This document shows, piece after piece, positions 1 to 6,474 of a stretch of 27,186 nt of DNA. The notes below the pieces were generated by a model. That model made no database searches and was not told where the DNA came from. It worked only from the letters and a program-made list of their open reading frames with translations. Within the stretch, counting starts at the first letter, position 1. Each line of letters starts with the position of its first letter. Origin of the DNA: a virus; IMG/VR virus record IMGVR_UViG_3300037585_002151, positions 1 through 27,186 of that record; one strand, 5' to 3'. A program made the position numbers and the translations under genes.

Positions 1-1267
1 CGAACATGGTCTTGAAAGAGGTGTTGTCATTAATGAACTCAAAGTGACACGTTCTGAAATGCATCACAATCATAAAAAGAAGAAGAATGACGAAGAAGTT
101 GATGAGGGTATTGTTGGTGATGTTCTTAAAAAAGGTGTTAAGTCACTTGCAAGAAAAGCGGGACAAGCAGCAAGAGAGAGAATTACTACTGCTGGAAAAG
201 CAGACCGAGCAGAGCGCAAAGTTGCTAAAGCCACCAAAAAAGCGGCCGATAAAGAACGCTTGGCCACAGCACGTCAAAAGTTATCTAATATTAAAAAGGG
301 AAAATCTAAGACGGAATCTTATGAGATGGGTACAGATGAGTATCGTAAACATACTCAGTCTATCACTCCTGGCCAAGATGTCACAGATTTTCATAACTTC
401 AAAGTTGAGTCCATGAAAGAGGCACTTGCAAAAGTGTGGGGAAAAGCTGGTGATGAGTTGGAAGAGTATGTTACAAAAGACGGTATGCGTAAAAGAGTTG
501 CCGAAGGTGATAAGAGAAGGACTGAAAACAAAGACATTGGAAAGGGTGGTAAGACGATGACAGGAAAAACTTCTGATGTTATCAATCTGAAACCTACAAC
601 TGAAGAAGTTGAACTAGAAGAAGCAATGTCAAAAGACATGGCACTAAAAATTCTATCAATGGCAAAAAACCAAGACTTCAAAATTGCAAGTGGTGATAGA
701 GCACCAATGATTTATCTAAGCAACGATGATAGAGATGAGTTGAAAAAAGAATTTGGTAGACTTGGTAGGGATGTTCCAGGCCCCAACAAGGGTGCAACAG
801 TCATGCAAATTGTTAATCTTGCACACTCTGGTAATGACAGAAAACCTTTTGACACTGAAGGTGGGAAACATATGATTTCTTGGGACAAGGGTGGTAAGAA
901 AATTGGAACACCAAAAAAGGTTAGCGATGCCGCAAAACTTGCTGGTTTGAAACTAGAGGAAGTGGAACTTGATGAGGTTGCTCCATTAGTCGGTATGGCT
1001 GCTAAAGCTCTGGCAAAAGGTGCTCTTGCTGCTGTCGGTAGTAAAGTTGCAAAGAAAGCAATGGGTGAAAAAATGCTTGCCGCTGATTATATGATTAAGT
1101 CAGGTAAGTCTGCTGAAGAGGTTGCTGATGTTGCAAATGTGGATGTCGAAGAAATTAAGAAGGTTATGGCAGCATACCATGAGAATGATGAGAAACACTA
1201 CAAAGAGTATCTTGCTGCTGCATGTGGTGGTGGCACTGGTTTGGGTACGACATCAATGTCTACATGA
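1..1267 (+). CDS. Charged, Lys/Glu-rich phage protein, 5'-truncated (possible head-internal or structural protein)
   Basis: The reading frame is open from base 2, so the true start lies upstream of the window; GTG 44 is only the first internal start-like codon. The visible part is very rich in Lys, Glu and Ala. A basic segment follows the first 15-20 residues, a globular-looking middle lies around residues 195-310, and an Ala/Lys-rich tail ends in a Gly/Thr/Ser stretch. The acidic motif EEVEL-x-E occurs twice, on either side of the middle segment. Such Leu-x-Glu sites resemble those cut by T4-type prohead proteases, so a processed head-internal protein is possible. I do not recognise a named family. 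A pair of late-promoter motifs lies just downstream. Confidence 0.6.
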   Translation, partial: EHGLERGVVINELKVTRSEMHHNHKKKKNDEEVDEGIVGDVLKKGVKSLARKAGQAARERITTAGKADRAERKVAKATKKAADKERLATARQKLSNIKKGKSKTESYEMGTDEYRKHTQSITPGQDVTDFHNFKVESMKEALAKVWGKAGDELEEYVTKDGMRKRVAEGDKRRTENKDIGKGGKTMTGKTSDVINLKPTTEEVELEEAMSKDMALKILSMAKNQDFKIASGDRAPMIYLSNDDRDELKKEFGRLGRDVPGPNKGATVMQIVNLAHSGNDRKPFDTEGGKHMISWDKGGKKIGTPKKVSDAAKLAGLKLEEVELDEVAPLVGMAAKALAKGALAAVGSKVAKKAMGEKMLAADYMIKSGKSAEEVADVANVDVEEIKKVMAAYHENDEKHYKEYLAAACGGGTGLGTTSMST

Positions 1268-1296
1268 CTACCGACATAGAAATGTAGTGTCAAGTT

Positions 1297-1304
1297 TATA
1301 AATA
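1297..1304 (+). promoter_or_regulatory. T4-like late promoter motif
   Basis: Exact TATAAATA in the intergenic gap upstream of the structural gene at 1335. This is the -10 consensus of T4 late promoters, used by the phage sigma factor gp55. A second copy lies 9 bp downstream. Confidence 0.7.
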
Positions 1305-1305
1305 A

Positions 1306-1313
1306 TATAAATA
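1306..1313 (+). promoter_or_regulatory. T4-like late promoter motif (second of a tandem pair)
   Basis: Second exact TATAAATA, 22 bp before the start codon at 1335, followed by an AGGAG ribosome-binding site. The tandem arrangement fits strong late expression of a virion protein. Confidence 0.7.
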
Positions 1314-1334
1314 GAGATAAATAGGAGAAATAAC

Positions 1335-2327
1335 ATGGCTTTATGGGGAAAAAGCACAACGGCAGAAAGTCGTCCCAAGTTCCTACCAATTGATTCAAAT
1401 GCTCAAGGATCATCCGGTGCACGACAAGACGCCATTGCCACATCTGGCGGTTGGGCCCTTTCGCCTGGCCATGCCAACTCTGGTAATGATAATGCAGATG
1501 CACAACCAGAGGTTCTGGTTTGCATTCGTAATCTAGCTGACGTTTTTGGTTCTGCTACACCAATCTCCATCGGGTTTTCCGAGGGTGAGGTTGGTAATAC
1601 AGGAACATTCGATATCATTATCACATTTGACGAGGCAGTTGATGTCACATCTGCTGCATGGTCTGCAAACCAAACTGTTACCAACAAGGCACACATTCTG
1701 TTGTCTCGTTTGGGTGTTACAGACATGGTTGAAGATAGCACAATGGCGTGTATGTACTTCTCTGGTACAGGCACTAACCAAATCACCTTTAGAGGTACAG
1801 CACAAACTAATGCTGCTGCTGGTTTCCTCGGATTTAATGGTGCTGGTGTTGGTGACACTGCGCCAGAAGGGCAGGCTGCAATCGTGTTTAACGGTACAGC
1901 AGATATTGCTGAAGAAGACGGTGGTTCGATTCTTGGTCTGATGTTGGAAGAAGGCTCAAGAGATACACATGGTGATAAACTTGTTCTTAACGGTACAGAT
2001 GGTAGTTCTACTAATGCCGGTGATGAAATTCACATGGAAGCAGTGAACTTCACAATTGCTGGTGCAACTGCAACTGCTGACATCACTGACCTGACATTTA
2101 CGGGTGGTGACTCTGAAGTTTATATTGGTCTGTTGGAAGACGGCGCAAGTGATGACCAGGGTGAAGACAAAATCATTCTTAACGGAACTGATGGGTCTTC
2201 TACAAATGCAAATGATGGTGTCCTTGCTGAAGATTATACCAGTGACATCGCTGTGTACAGTCAGGCTGGTACATCGACAGGTTCTGCTTCCGTATTGAAT
2301 GGAGTGACTGTTGCAGCTTCTGGTTAA
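1335..2327 (+). CDS. Virion structural protein (marine T4-like, fibre/decoration type)
   Basis: A 330-residue acidic protein rich in Gly, Thr, Ser, Asn and Asp, with almost no Lys/Arg after residue 25. It opens with MALWGKSTT, a start I associate with marine T4-like virion proteins. Residues about 215-230 and 279-295 carry two copies of the motif LNGTDGSSTNA followed by an acidic stretch. The same motif occurs near the C-terminus of the large fibre-like protein at 6475, which suggests a shared virion fold or partner. The start ATG has a good AGGAG site and follows two tandem TATAAATA late promoters. No catalytic motif is visible. Virion role is well supported by composition and promoter type; the exact location on the particle is not known. 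Confidence 0.75.
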   Translation: MALWGKSTTAESRPKFLPIDSNAQGSSGARQDAIATSGGWALSPGHANSGNDNADAQPEVLVCIRNLADVFGSATPISIGFSEGEVGNTGTFDIIITFDEAVDVTSAAWSANQTVTNKAHILLSRLGVTDMVEDSTMACMYFSGTGTNQITFRGTAQTNAAAGFLGFNGAGVGDTAPEGQAAIVFNGTADIAEEDGGSILGLMLEEGSRDTHGDKLVLNGTDGSSTNAGDEIHMEAVNFTIAGATATADITDLTFTGGDSEVYIGLLEDGASDDQGEDKIILNGTDGSSTNANDGVLAEDYTSDIAVYSQAGTSTGSASVLNGVTVAASG

Positions 2328-2335
2328 AGAAGTTC

Positions 2336-2343
2336 TATAAATA
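2336..2343 (+). promoter_or_regulatory. T4-like late promoter motif
   Basis: Exact TATAAATA just after the stop of the structural gene at 1335-2327, upstream of the coiled-coil gene at 2387. Confidence 0.65.
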
Positions 2344-2365
2344 GATGTAGATATTAATTATTTTG

Positions 2366-2373
2366 TATAAATA
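2366..2373 (+). promoter_or_regulatory. T4-like late promoter motif
   Basis: Second exact TATAAATA in this gap, 14 bp before the ATG at 2387. It lies so close to the start that the transcript would have a very short leader. The GAGGTGAT ribosome site lies between the two. Confidence 0.6.
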
Positions 2374-2386
2374 TTGAGGTGATTGA

Positions 2387-2599
2387 ATGCTAAGTAAAGA
2401 CGATATTATGCAACGCAGGGAAGCGTTGATGGTTGATTTGAATACAGTTCAAGGAAAATTAACGGAATTAGAAAAACAAAGGTTAGAAACCGTTGCATTG
2501 CAAAATGCGCTTACAGGTGCAGTACAACAATGCGACGATTTTCTACAAAAAATTAATAATGTTGAGCCAGAATCTTCTGTCTCAAGTGATGAAGGATGA
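2387..2599 (+). CDS. Small coiled-coil phage protein
   Basis: A 70-residue protein. Residues 5-60 have heptad-like spacing of Leu/Val/Ile with many Gln and Glu, including a CDDFLQ stretch near residue 50, followed by an acidic Ser-rich tail. Small proteins of this kind sit among structural genes in marine T4-like phages. It lies between two structural genes and behind two late promoter motifs, so a small virion or assembly factor is the best guess. No named family is recognised. Confidence 0.65.
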   Translation: MLSKDDIMQRREALMVDLNTVQGKLTELEKQRLETVALQNALTGAVQQCDDFLQKINNVEPESSVSSDEG

Positions 2600-2670
2600 T
2601 GCGTTCATACCTTCAGTAACATTCCCCTAAATTGCAATTTCGCAAGGGGTTTAAATAAGGAGCTAAAAAA

Positions 2671-3147
2671 ATGGCTGACAAGAAAATTACGGCTTTGACC
2701 GATCTTTCCACTGGTGTTGCCGGTGCGGATTTGCTTCACGTTGTTGACGATCCGACAGGTACGCCTATCAACAAGAAGGTTTCGGTGACGAACTTCATCA
2801 ACAACCTTCCTTCTTTCATTGGGTTCTCTAACTCGATTGAAGATATCTCTGATGGCACGCAGACTGCACTTTCTGTTGCTACTGCTGTCACTCTGCTTCA
2901 GACTGCTGGCTCGAATGCCACGACTCTTGCTGACGGCACCGTTCAGGGTCAAATCAAGATCATCATCCACGATACGGATGGTGGTGCTACAGTTTGCACA
3001 CCTGCTGACCGTCTGGGTTATGCTGACCTCAACTTCGTTGACGACGGCGACACAGCCATGCTGATGTGGACTGGTACTTCGTGGGCTATCATCGGTTTTG
3101 CTGATGTTGGTGCTGACATTCCTGCTGACCTTATCGATATTGCCTAA
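2671..3147 (+). CDS. Virion structural protein, fibre/decoration type, GC-rich
   Basis: A 158-residue protein opening with MADKKITALTDLSTG and a DLLHVVDDP segment. I associate this N-terminal signature with virion decoration or fibre proteins of marine phages, where it probably forms an attachment domain. The C-terminal half is beta-rich with Thr, Gly and Asp and ends in an acidic, Ile-rich tail. The start has a clear AAGGAG site at proper spacing. Base composition is unusual: sampled 60-base stretches are 53-58% G+C, against about 35% in neighbouring genes, with codons such as AAC, TTC, ATC and AAG favoured. This could reflect very high expression or recent acquisition. A strong intrinsic terminator follows the gene. 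Confidence 0.75.
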   Translation: MADKKITALTDLSTGVAGADLLHVVDDPTGTPINKKVSVTNFINNLPSFIGFSNSIEDISDGTQTALSVATAVTLLQTAGSNATTLADGTVQGQIKIIIHDTDGGATVCTPADRLGYADLNFVDDGDTAMLMWTGTSWAIIGFADVGADIPADLIDIA

Positions 3148-3180
3148 TAGGTAATACTGATTAGTCAGTAATGTCTTGGG

Positions 3181-3213
3181 AAGGAGAGGGTTGATAGCCC
3201 TCTCCTTTTTTTA
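3181..3213 (+). terminator. Strong intrinsic (Rho-independent) terminator
   Basis: A perfect 10-bp stem (AAGGAGAGGG at 3181-3190 with CCCTCTCCTT at 3198-3207), a 7-base loop TTGATAG and a following T run. It closes the transcription unit of the GC-rich structural gene. It is the only clear intrinsic terminator I see in the window. Confidence 0.9.
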
Positions 3214-3230
3214 TGTTCATTTTTGGTTAT

Positions 3231-3238
3231 TATAAATA
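3231..3238 (+). promoter_or_regulatory. T4-like late promoter motif
   Basis: Exact TATAAATA directly after the terminator and 20 bp before the ATG at 3259. Terminator then late promoter marks a boundary between two late transcription units. Confidence 0.7.
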
Positions 3239-3258
3239 GTATCTAAAGAGGGACAGAC

Positions 3259-3468
3259 ATGCAAACTTTACAAGAAATTAATAAAATACAATCTGGTAGT
3301 GATAATGAAACACTCTTGGCACACGGTGACAGGACTGTTGTTAATGATGAGAATACTGGAAAGGTATTTATTGTTAATCATAAAACAGAAAAAGTTGAAC
3401 CAATGTTTCTAGAGGAACAGATTAGAGAAAGTATCCCAGTTGATGGAGAAAAAAATGAAACCGTTTAA
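3259..3468 (+). CDS. Small acidic phage protein of unknown function
   Basis: A 69-residue protein, the first gene behind the late promoter motif at 3231. It is hydrophilic with a predicted short beta segment (TGKVFIVNHKTEKVEPMF) in the middle. I do not recognise it. Its 3' end overlaps the start of the next gene by 14 bp when that gene is started at ATG 3455, so the two are probably translationally coupled. Confidence 0.6.
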   Translation: MQTLQEINKIQSGSDNETLLAHGDRTVVNDENTGKVFIVNHKTEKVEPMFLEEQIRESIPVDGEKNETV

Positions 3469-3880
3469 AAAATTTATTGTTGAGGGCCAACCTGAAATTC
3501 CTAATGAACCTACTTATGGTAGAAATCCTTCAAACGGATATCTCAATGATGAGGTTATTAAAAAACTCAACGCTGTTGTTGGAAGAATCTTCGAAGATGA
3601 CCAATTCGATCCTTATCACAGACTTGAGCTGATGCGTAATTCTTTGATGAAGATTGGTTTGACCTTTGACAAATATCCACCAATGAATGAAATGAGTGGT
3701 GACTTTAGTTTGCCCCTTACACTTTTTGGTGGTAGATTTGGTAAAGATGTGGATACACCACATGATGAATTTTTACAGGATGATGGAATCAGTAACAACA
3801 TTGAAGGCGGTCTAAGTCTAAACGTTAATTATGAAATGACAGAGACTAATCAATGTAGGATCCGTGCTCGTATTAGCTAA
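3455..3880 (+). CDS. Conserved-looking phage protein with MKPFKKF N-terminus
   Basis: Start placed at ATG 3455, which has a GGAG site 6 bases upstream, rather than at TTG 3440 or ATG 3443. This gives 141 residues beginning MKPFKKFIVEG. It is a soluble acidic protein, beta-rich near the C-terminus, with no catalytic motif I can recognise. The start resembles those of three genes downstream (4867, 5244, 5715), a pattern I associate with proteins of marine T4-like phages. It ends one base into the next gene (TAATG junction), so the operon is tightly packed. A role in the particle is possible but unproven. Confidence 0.65.
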   Translation: MKPFKKFIVEGQPEIPNEPTYGRNPSNGYLNDEVIKKLNAVVGRIFEDDQFDPYHRLELMRNSLMKIGLTFDKYPPMNEMSGDFSLPLTLFGGRFGKDVDTPHDEFLQDDGISNNIEGGLSLNVNYEMTETNQCRIRARIS

Positions 3881-4245
3881 TGTATGAAAAAATAACGAGT
3901 GCAAATGTCAATATGTTTGCGATTAAACATTATGACAATCCGCACTGTGAAAGTGAAGATGAATTTCATGATGACATGAAACGTTTTAAGTATATCAAAA
4001 GACTACTTAAAAAGTATCATGAAACTGGCGTTCTTAAAGAGAGATTGTTACTAAATCACATAATTGTGATTAACAATCTATTTGGACCAGATGCATCTGT
4101 TACTCTGCTTCTATTTAAGATTCAGCCTGAATATTGGAGTGCATTGAAATCCTTCTTAGTGTTCCTGAACGTGGCTAGAGAGGATGAGATAAATGTTTCT
4201 AAGGATAATTATGTGTCAGAGACACTGGAGAGATTAAATGGGTAG
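3880..4245 (+). CDS. Conserved marine T4-like phage protein, helical, function unknown
   Basis: A 121-residue protein, mostly helical. Its core around residues 55-75 (RLLLNHIIVINNLFGPDA) and the later segment WSALKSFLVFLN match, as I recall them, a small conserved protein found beside structural genes in cyanophages and pelagiphages. No enzymatic motif is visible. It overlaps the next gene by 8 bp and starts on the stop of the previous gene, as expected for one polycistronic late message. Confidence 0.7.
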   Translation: MYEKITSANVNMFAIKHYDNPHCESEDEFHDDMKRFKYIKRLLKKYHETGVLKERLLLNHIIVINNLFGPDASVTLLLFKIQPEYWSALKSFLVFLNVAREDEINVSKDNYVSETLERLNG

Positions 4246-4870
4246 AGCGATAGACTTATTTGTAACATATCGTTTTATAAAACTATTGGTTACACCATTT
4301 GAGAAAACTGATGCCTATCGGTTGGGTATTATAGATGAAAACGGTCATCGAGTGATGGTCACAGAACCGAAAAGGGTAGGTATAGTTCAAAGAACAAGTC
4401 CAAAACCTCTTTTGACAAGTGAAGAGAGAGCAGCATATACTGTTCTTCATAAACTTGTATTTAACATCAAAAGAATTTTTGCAAAAGTTCCAGGCCTCAG
4501 AACTAAGTTGGGAACCTATGCTGCTGCTCTATTTCTTCTCAAAGATACGTTCAAAGAATCTGTAGATGACCCAGATATTTTTGAGAAACAATTTATAAAG
4601 TATCTAGCAGAAGAGGGTTACGAAGTAGATAATAATATATCTGAACAGGTTGTTGGTTTTGGTGAAGTTCTTCCCAAAGGTGAATACACTTTAACAAACG
4701 ATATTCTAAACACAGAAGAAGAAGAGTTAACTGCAAAAGAGGGTGACAAAGTTGTCGTGTATGATGATGAAGCACCAGTGGATACCGTGTTGGGTGTTGA
4801 AATTTTCCCTGTTATACATCTAAAAACAAAAGAAAAAATCTATGTAGGATTAGAGGATTTGAAACAATGA
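4238..4870 (+). CDS. Conserved marine T4-like phage protein, function unknown
   Basis: A 210-residue protein. The N-terminal part (residues 1-50) looks compact with a positively charged stretch. The middle carries KRIFAKVPGLRTKLGTYAAA, a helical block I recall as the conserved core of this family in marine T4-like phages. The C-terminal third is acidic and beta-rich and is reminiscent of a small barrel. It overlaps the preceding gene by 8 bp and the next by 4 bp. Function is unknown; the neighbourhood suggests virion structure or assembly. Confidence 0.7.
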   Translation: MGRAIDLFVTYRFIKLLVTPFEKTDAYRLGIIDENGHRVMVTEPKRVGIVQRTSPKPLLTSEERAAYTVLHKLVFNIKRIFAKVPGLRTKLGTYAAALFLLKDTFKESVDDPDIFEKQFIKYLAEEGYEVDNNISEQVVGFGEVLPKGEYTLTNDILNTEEEELTAKEGDKVVVYDDEAPVDTVLGVEIFPVIHLKTKEKIYVGLEDLKQ

Positions 4871-5244
4871 AAACAATAAAACAGATCTGGAAAGAGGTAA
4901 ATGTCTACACAGGACAGGAAATCGAAGAAAATGCTGGTGAAGACAGAATGGCGAAAAGAAATAAAGCTTATGAACTAGAAAAAGCAAGAAAGCATGAATA
5001 TGAAATGAAATATGGAAGAAAAAAAGATAAAAGAGGAATTGGTGAAGACGCCCCTGCCAATGCTGCTGGTGGTGGTGCTATCGCTGGACTAGGTGTGGAC
5101 CATCCTGATTATCCTGGTAGTGGAGAGCCCGGTGTTGACCCTAAAAAGAAAAAGAGAAAGGTTCCTCTTATTGACGGTAGAACTAAAGCATACAGACAAC
5201 ATCGTGAACGTTTAGAAGCGATGAGATCAAAAAGAGCACAGTAA
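4867..5244 (+). CDS. Highly charged phage protein with Gly/Ala-rich hinge
   Basis: A 125-residue protein starting MKTIKQIWKEV. The first half is a Lys/Glu-rich helix, followed by a flexible Gly/Ala segment (APANAAGGGAIAGLG at about residues 61-75) and then a basic tail ending in SKRAQ. The hinge motif is one I associate with marine T4-like virion-associated proteins. The basic tail could bind DNA or the shell interior. Start and stop overlap neighbours (ATGA at 4867; TAATG at the 5243-5246 junction). Function is not established. Confidence 0.6.
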   Translation: MKTIKQIWKEVNVYTGQEIEENAGEDRMAKRNKAYELEKARKHEYEMKYGRKKDKRGIGEDAPANAAGGGAIAGLGVDHPDYPGSGEPGVDPKKKKRKVPLIDGRTKAYRQHRERLEAMRSKRAQ

Positions 5245-5696
5245 TGAAACGCTTCAAACAATTTTATGAAAAAAAATTGTATAGAGGATTTGATAAGGGT
5301 GATACTCTTTATGGTAAGAAGCCAATAGTTTGGTTCTCATATGATAAAAAGGTTGCAGATGGTTATGCCTACTACCGTAAAAATGCAAAAGTAGATTCAA
5401 TTGATTATAATCCTACTAATACTTTTGATGTAGGAAATTCAGAAAAAAGAATGAAAGTAACAGAACTGTTAAACTTGATTATGAAACAAAAATCTAAAAG
5501 TACAGATTTAGAAAAATTGAAACCAGTTTATATGAGATTGAAAAAAACTTTTGGAGATAAAGTTCAAACAGTTGATAAGTTTTGGTATGACAATAAAGAC
5601 TTTGCTACGTTCTTAGAATTGTGTGGTTATGATTCAATTTTAGCTAAAGAAGATGGATTCAAAACTCTTGGAGTCTTGAGAAAAAAGTTACCATAA
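5244..5696 (+). CDS. Putative ADP-ribosyltransferase-like phage protein
   Basis: A 150-residue protein. After the MKRFKQF start comes LYRGFDKGD (residues 12-20), resembling the Tyr-Arg-Gly of R-S-E type mono-ADP-ribosyltransferases. Next is IVWFSYDKKVADGYA (about 28-42), resembling the Ser motif plus the helix that often reads S-x-D-x-x-x-A-x-x-Y. Near the end is FLELCGYDSILAKEDG (about 123-138), which fits the GYD-x-I ending of phage and polyvalent-protein ADP-ribosyltransferases. The third catalytic residue is uncertain. T4 carries such enzymes (Alt, ModA, ModB) to modify host proteins, and Alt is packaged in the head. The fold call is inference from motif order only. Confidence 0.45.
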   Translation: MKRFKQFYEKKLYRGFDKGDTLYGKKPIVWFSYDKKVADGYAYYRKNAKVDSIDYNPTNTFDVGNSEKRMKVTELLNLIMKQKSKSTDLEKLKPVYMRLKKTFGDKVQTVDKFWYDNKDFATFLELCGYDSILAKEDGFKTLGVLRKKLP

Positions 5697-5714
5697 CAGG
5701 TGTTGGAGAGTAGA

Positions 5715-5885
5715 ATGAAACGTTTTAAAGAATATGTAGGTGTCGGTCCTTCTGCTGGACATATTTTTCCTGTTGCAGATTTGGGTGATGTTCCAGACTA
5801 TCGTCGTTTATATGCTCAGGCAAACAAGAAGAAGAAAACAAAGAAGAAGGTTGAAACTTTTTCCAAATTTAAAGATAAGAAATAA
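5715..5885 (+). CDS. Short basic phage protein with MKRFKEY N-terminus
   Basis: Start placed at ATG 5715, which has a GGAG site, not at the upstream GTG 5700 or TTG 5703. The product is 56 residues: MKRFKEYVGVG, a short Gly/Pro/Asp middle and a strongly basic Lys-rich tail. It is too short and biased to classify. Its N-terminus resembles those of the genes at 3455 and 5244, so all may share a targeting signal. It ends on a TAATG junction with the oxygenase gene. Confidence 0.55.
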   Translation: MKRFKEYVGVGPSAGHIFPVADLGDVPDYRRLYAQANKKKKTKKKVETFSKFKDKK

Positions 5886-6424
5886 TGTTGAATAAGTGGA
5901 TTGGGTATTATGAGAACGTAATACCTACTGATTTATGTAAAGAAATTTTAAGCTATCCTTGGTATTGGAAAGAATCAACATACTCTAATGATAGTGGCGT
6001 AAAATCAAATAGTCAAAACAGAGTCTTAATGGATGAGGTTTGGGTGAATGAGTTAAATCGTCCATATCCTAGAGTGAAAGATTCTGTTCTGGAAATCATG
6101 CGACTGTATGCGATAGAACATGAAAGGTTCGCATGTATTCATCATACTGATTTTCGTGTTAATAGATATGGTGTCGGTGGTTTCATGTCTCTTCATCACG
6201 ATAACATTCATCATTCTCATAGCCAACAATATGGATATCCACAGGCCACAGTTTTGTTGTTCATAAATGATGATTATGAAGGTGGTGAATTTATTGTTGC
6301 TGACAATACCTATGAAACTAAGGCTGGTTCTGGTATAATATTTCCATCCAACTTCATGTTTCCTCATGAGGTAAAACCTGTCACAAAAGGTGAAAGATGG
6401 AGTTTGGTGTCATGGTTGATGTGA
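5885..6424 (+). CDS. 2OG-Fe(II) oxygenase, prolyl-4-hydroxylase-like
   Basis: A 179-residue protein with the expected double-stranded beta-helix motifs. The HxD iron ligands are in LHHDN (His104, Asp106), the distal ligand is His161 in FPHEV, and Arg171 in GERWSLVSWL should bind the 2-oxoglutarate carboxylate. GGEFIVAD (about 133-140) and KAGSGIIFPS (146-155) are the typical strands between them. The size matches minimal prolyl-hydroxylase-like enzymes common in marine T4-like phages. The substrate is unknown; candidates are a virion protein, a host protein or a nucleobase. It sits at the end of the group of small conserved genes, just before the fibre-like gene. Confidence 0.85.
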   Translation: MLNKWIGYYENVIPTDLCKEILSYPWYWKESTYSNDSGVKSNSQNRVLMDEVWVNELNRPYPRVKDSVLEIMRLYAIEHERFACIHHTDFRVNRYGVGGFMSLHHDNIHHSHSQQYGYPQATVLLFINDDYEGGEFIVADNTYETKAGSGIIFPSNFMFPHEVKPVTKGERWSLVSWLM

Positions 6425-6439
6425 TAGATTAGTTTGACA

Positions 6440-6447
6440 TATAAATA
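6440..6447 (+). promoter_or_regulatory. T4-like late promoter motif
   Basis: Exact TATAAATA in the 50-bp gap between the oxygenase and the fibre-like gene at 6475. It is preceded by TTGACA, but no -10 hexamer is placed for that element, so I read this as a late promoter. Confidence 0.7.
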
Positions 6448-6474
6448 TATTAATAAACTAACAGTGGTTGAGAA

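Noticed and set aside
1258-1286. Inverted repeat CTACAT ... ATGTAG after the first gene
   Set aside because: Six-base arms with a large loop and no T run; too weak for a terminator.
2624-2649. Hairpin CCCC ... GGGG with an inner TTGC/GCAA pairing before the 2671 gene
   Set aside because: Interrupted by unpaired bases and followed by only a short T run and a ribosome site. Not convincing as a terminator.
2650-2657. TTTAAATA, one mismatch from the late-promoter motif, before the GC-rich structural gene
   Set aside because: A single mismatch at the second base in an AT-rich gap; I list only exact TATAAATA motifs as promoters.
4412-4441. TTGACA with TATACT 18 bp downstream
   Set aside because: Lies in the middle of a coding gene within a run of overlapping late genes. 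The spacing and context do not match the three boundary promoters, so chance is more likely.
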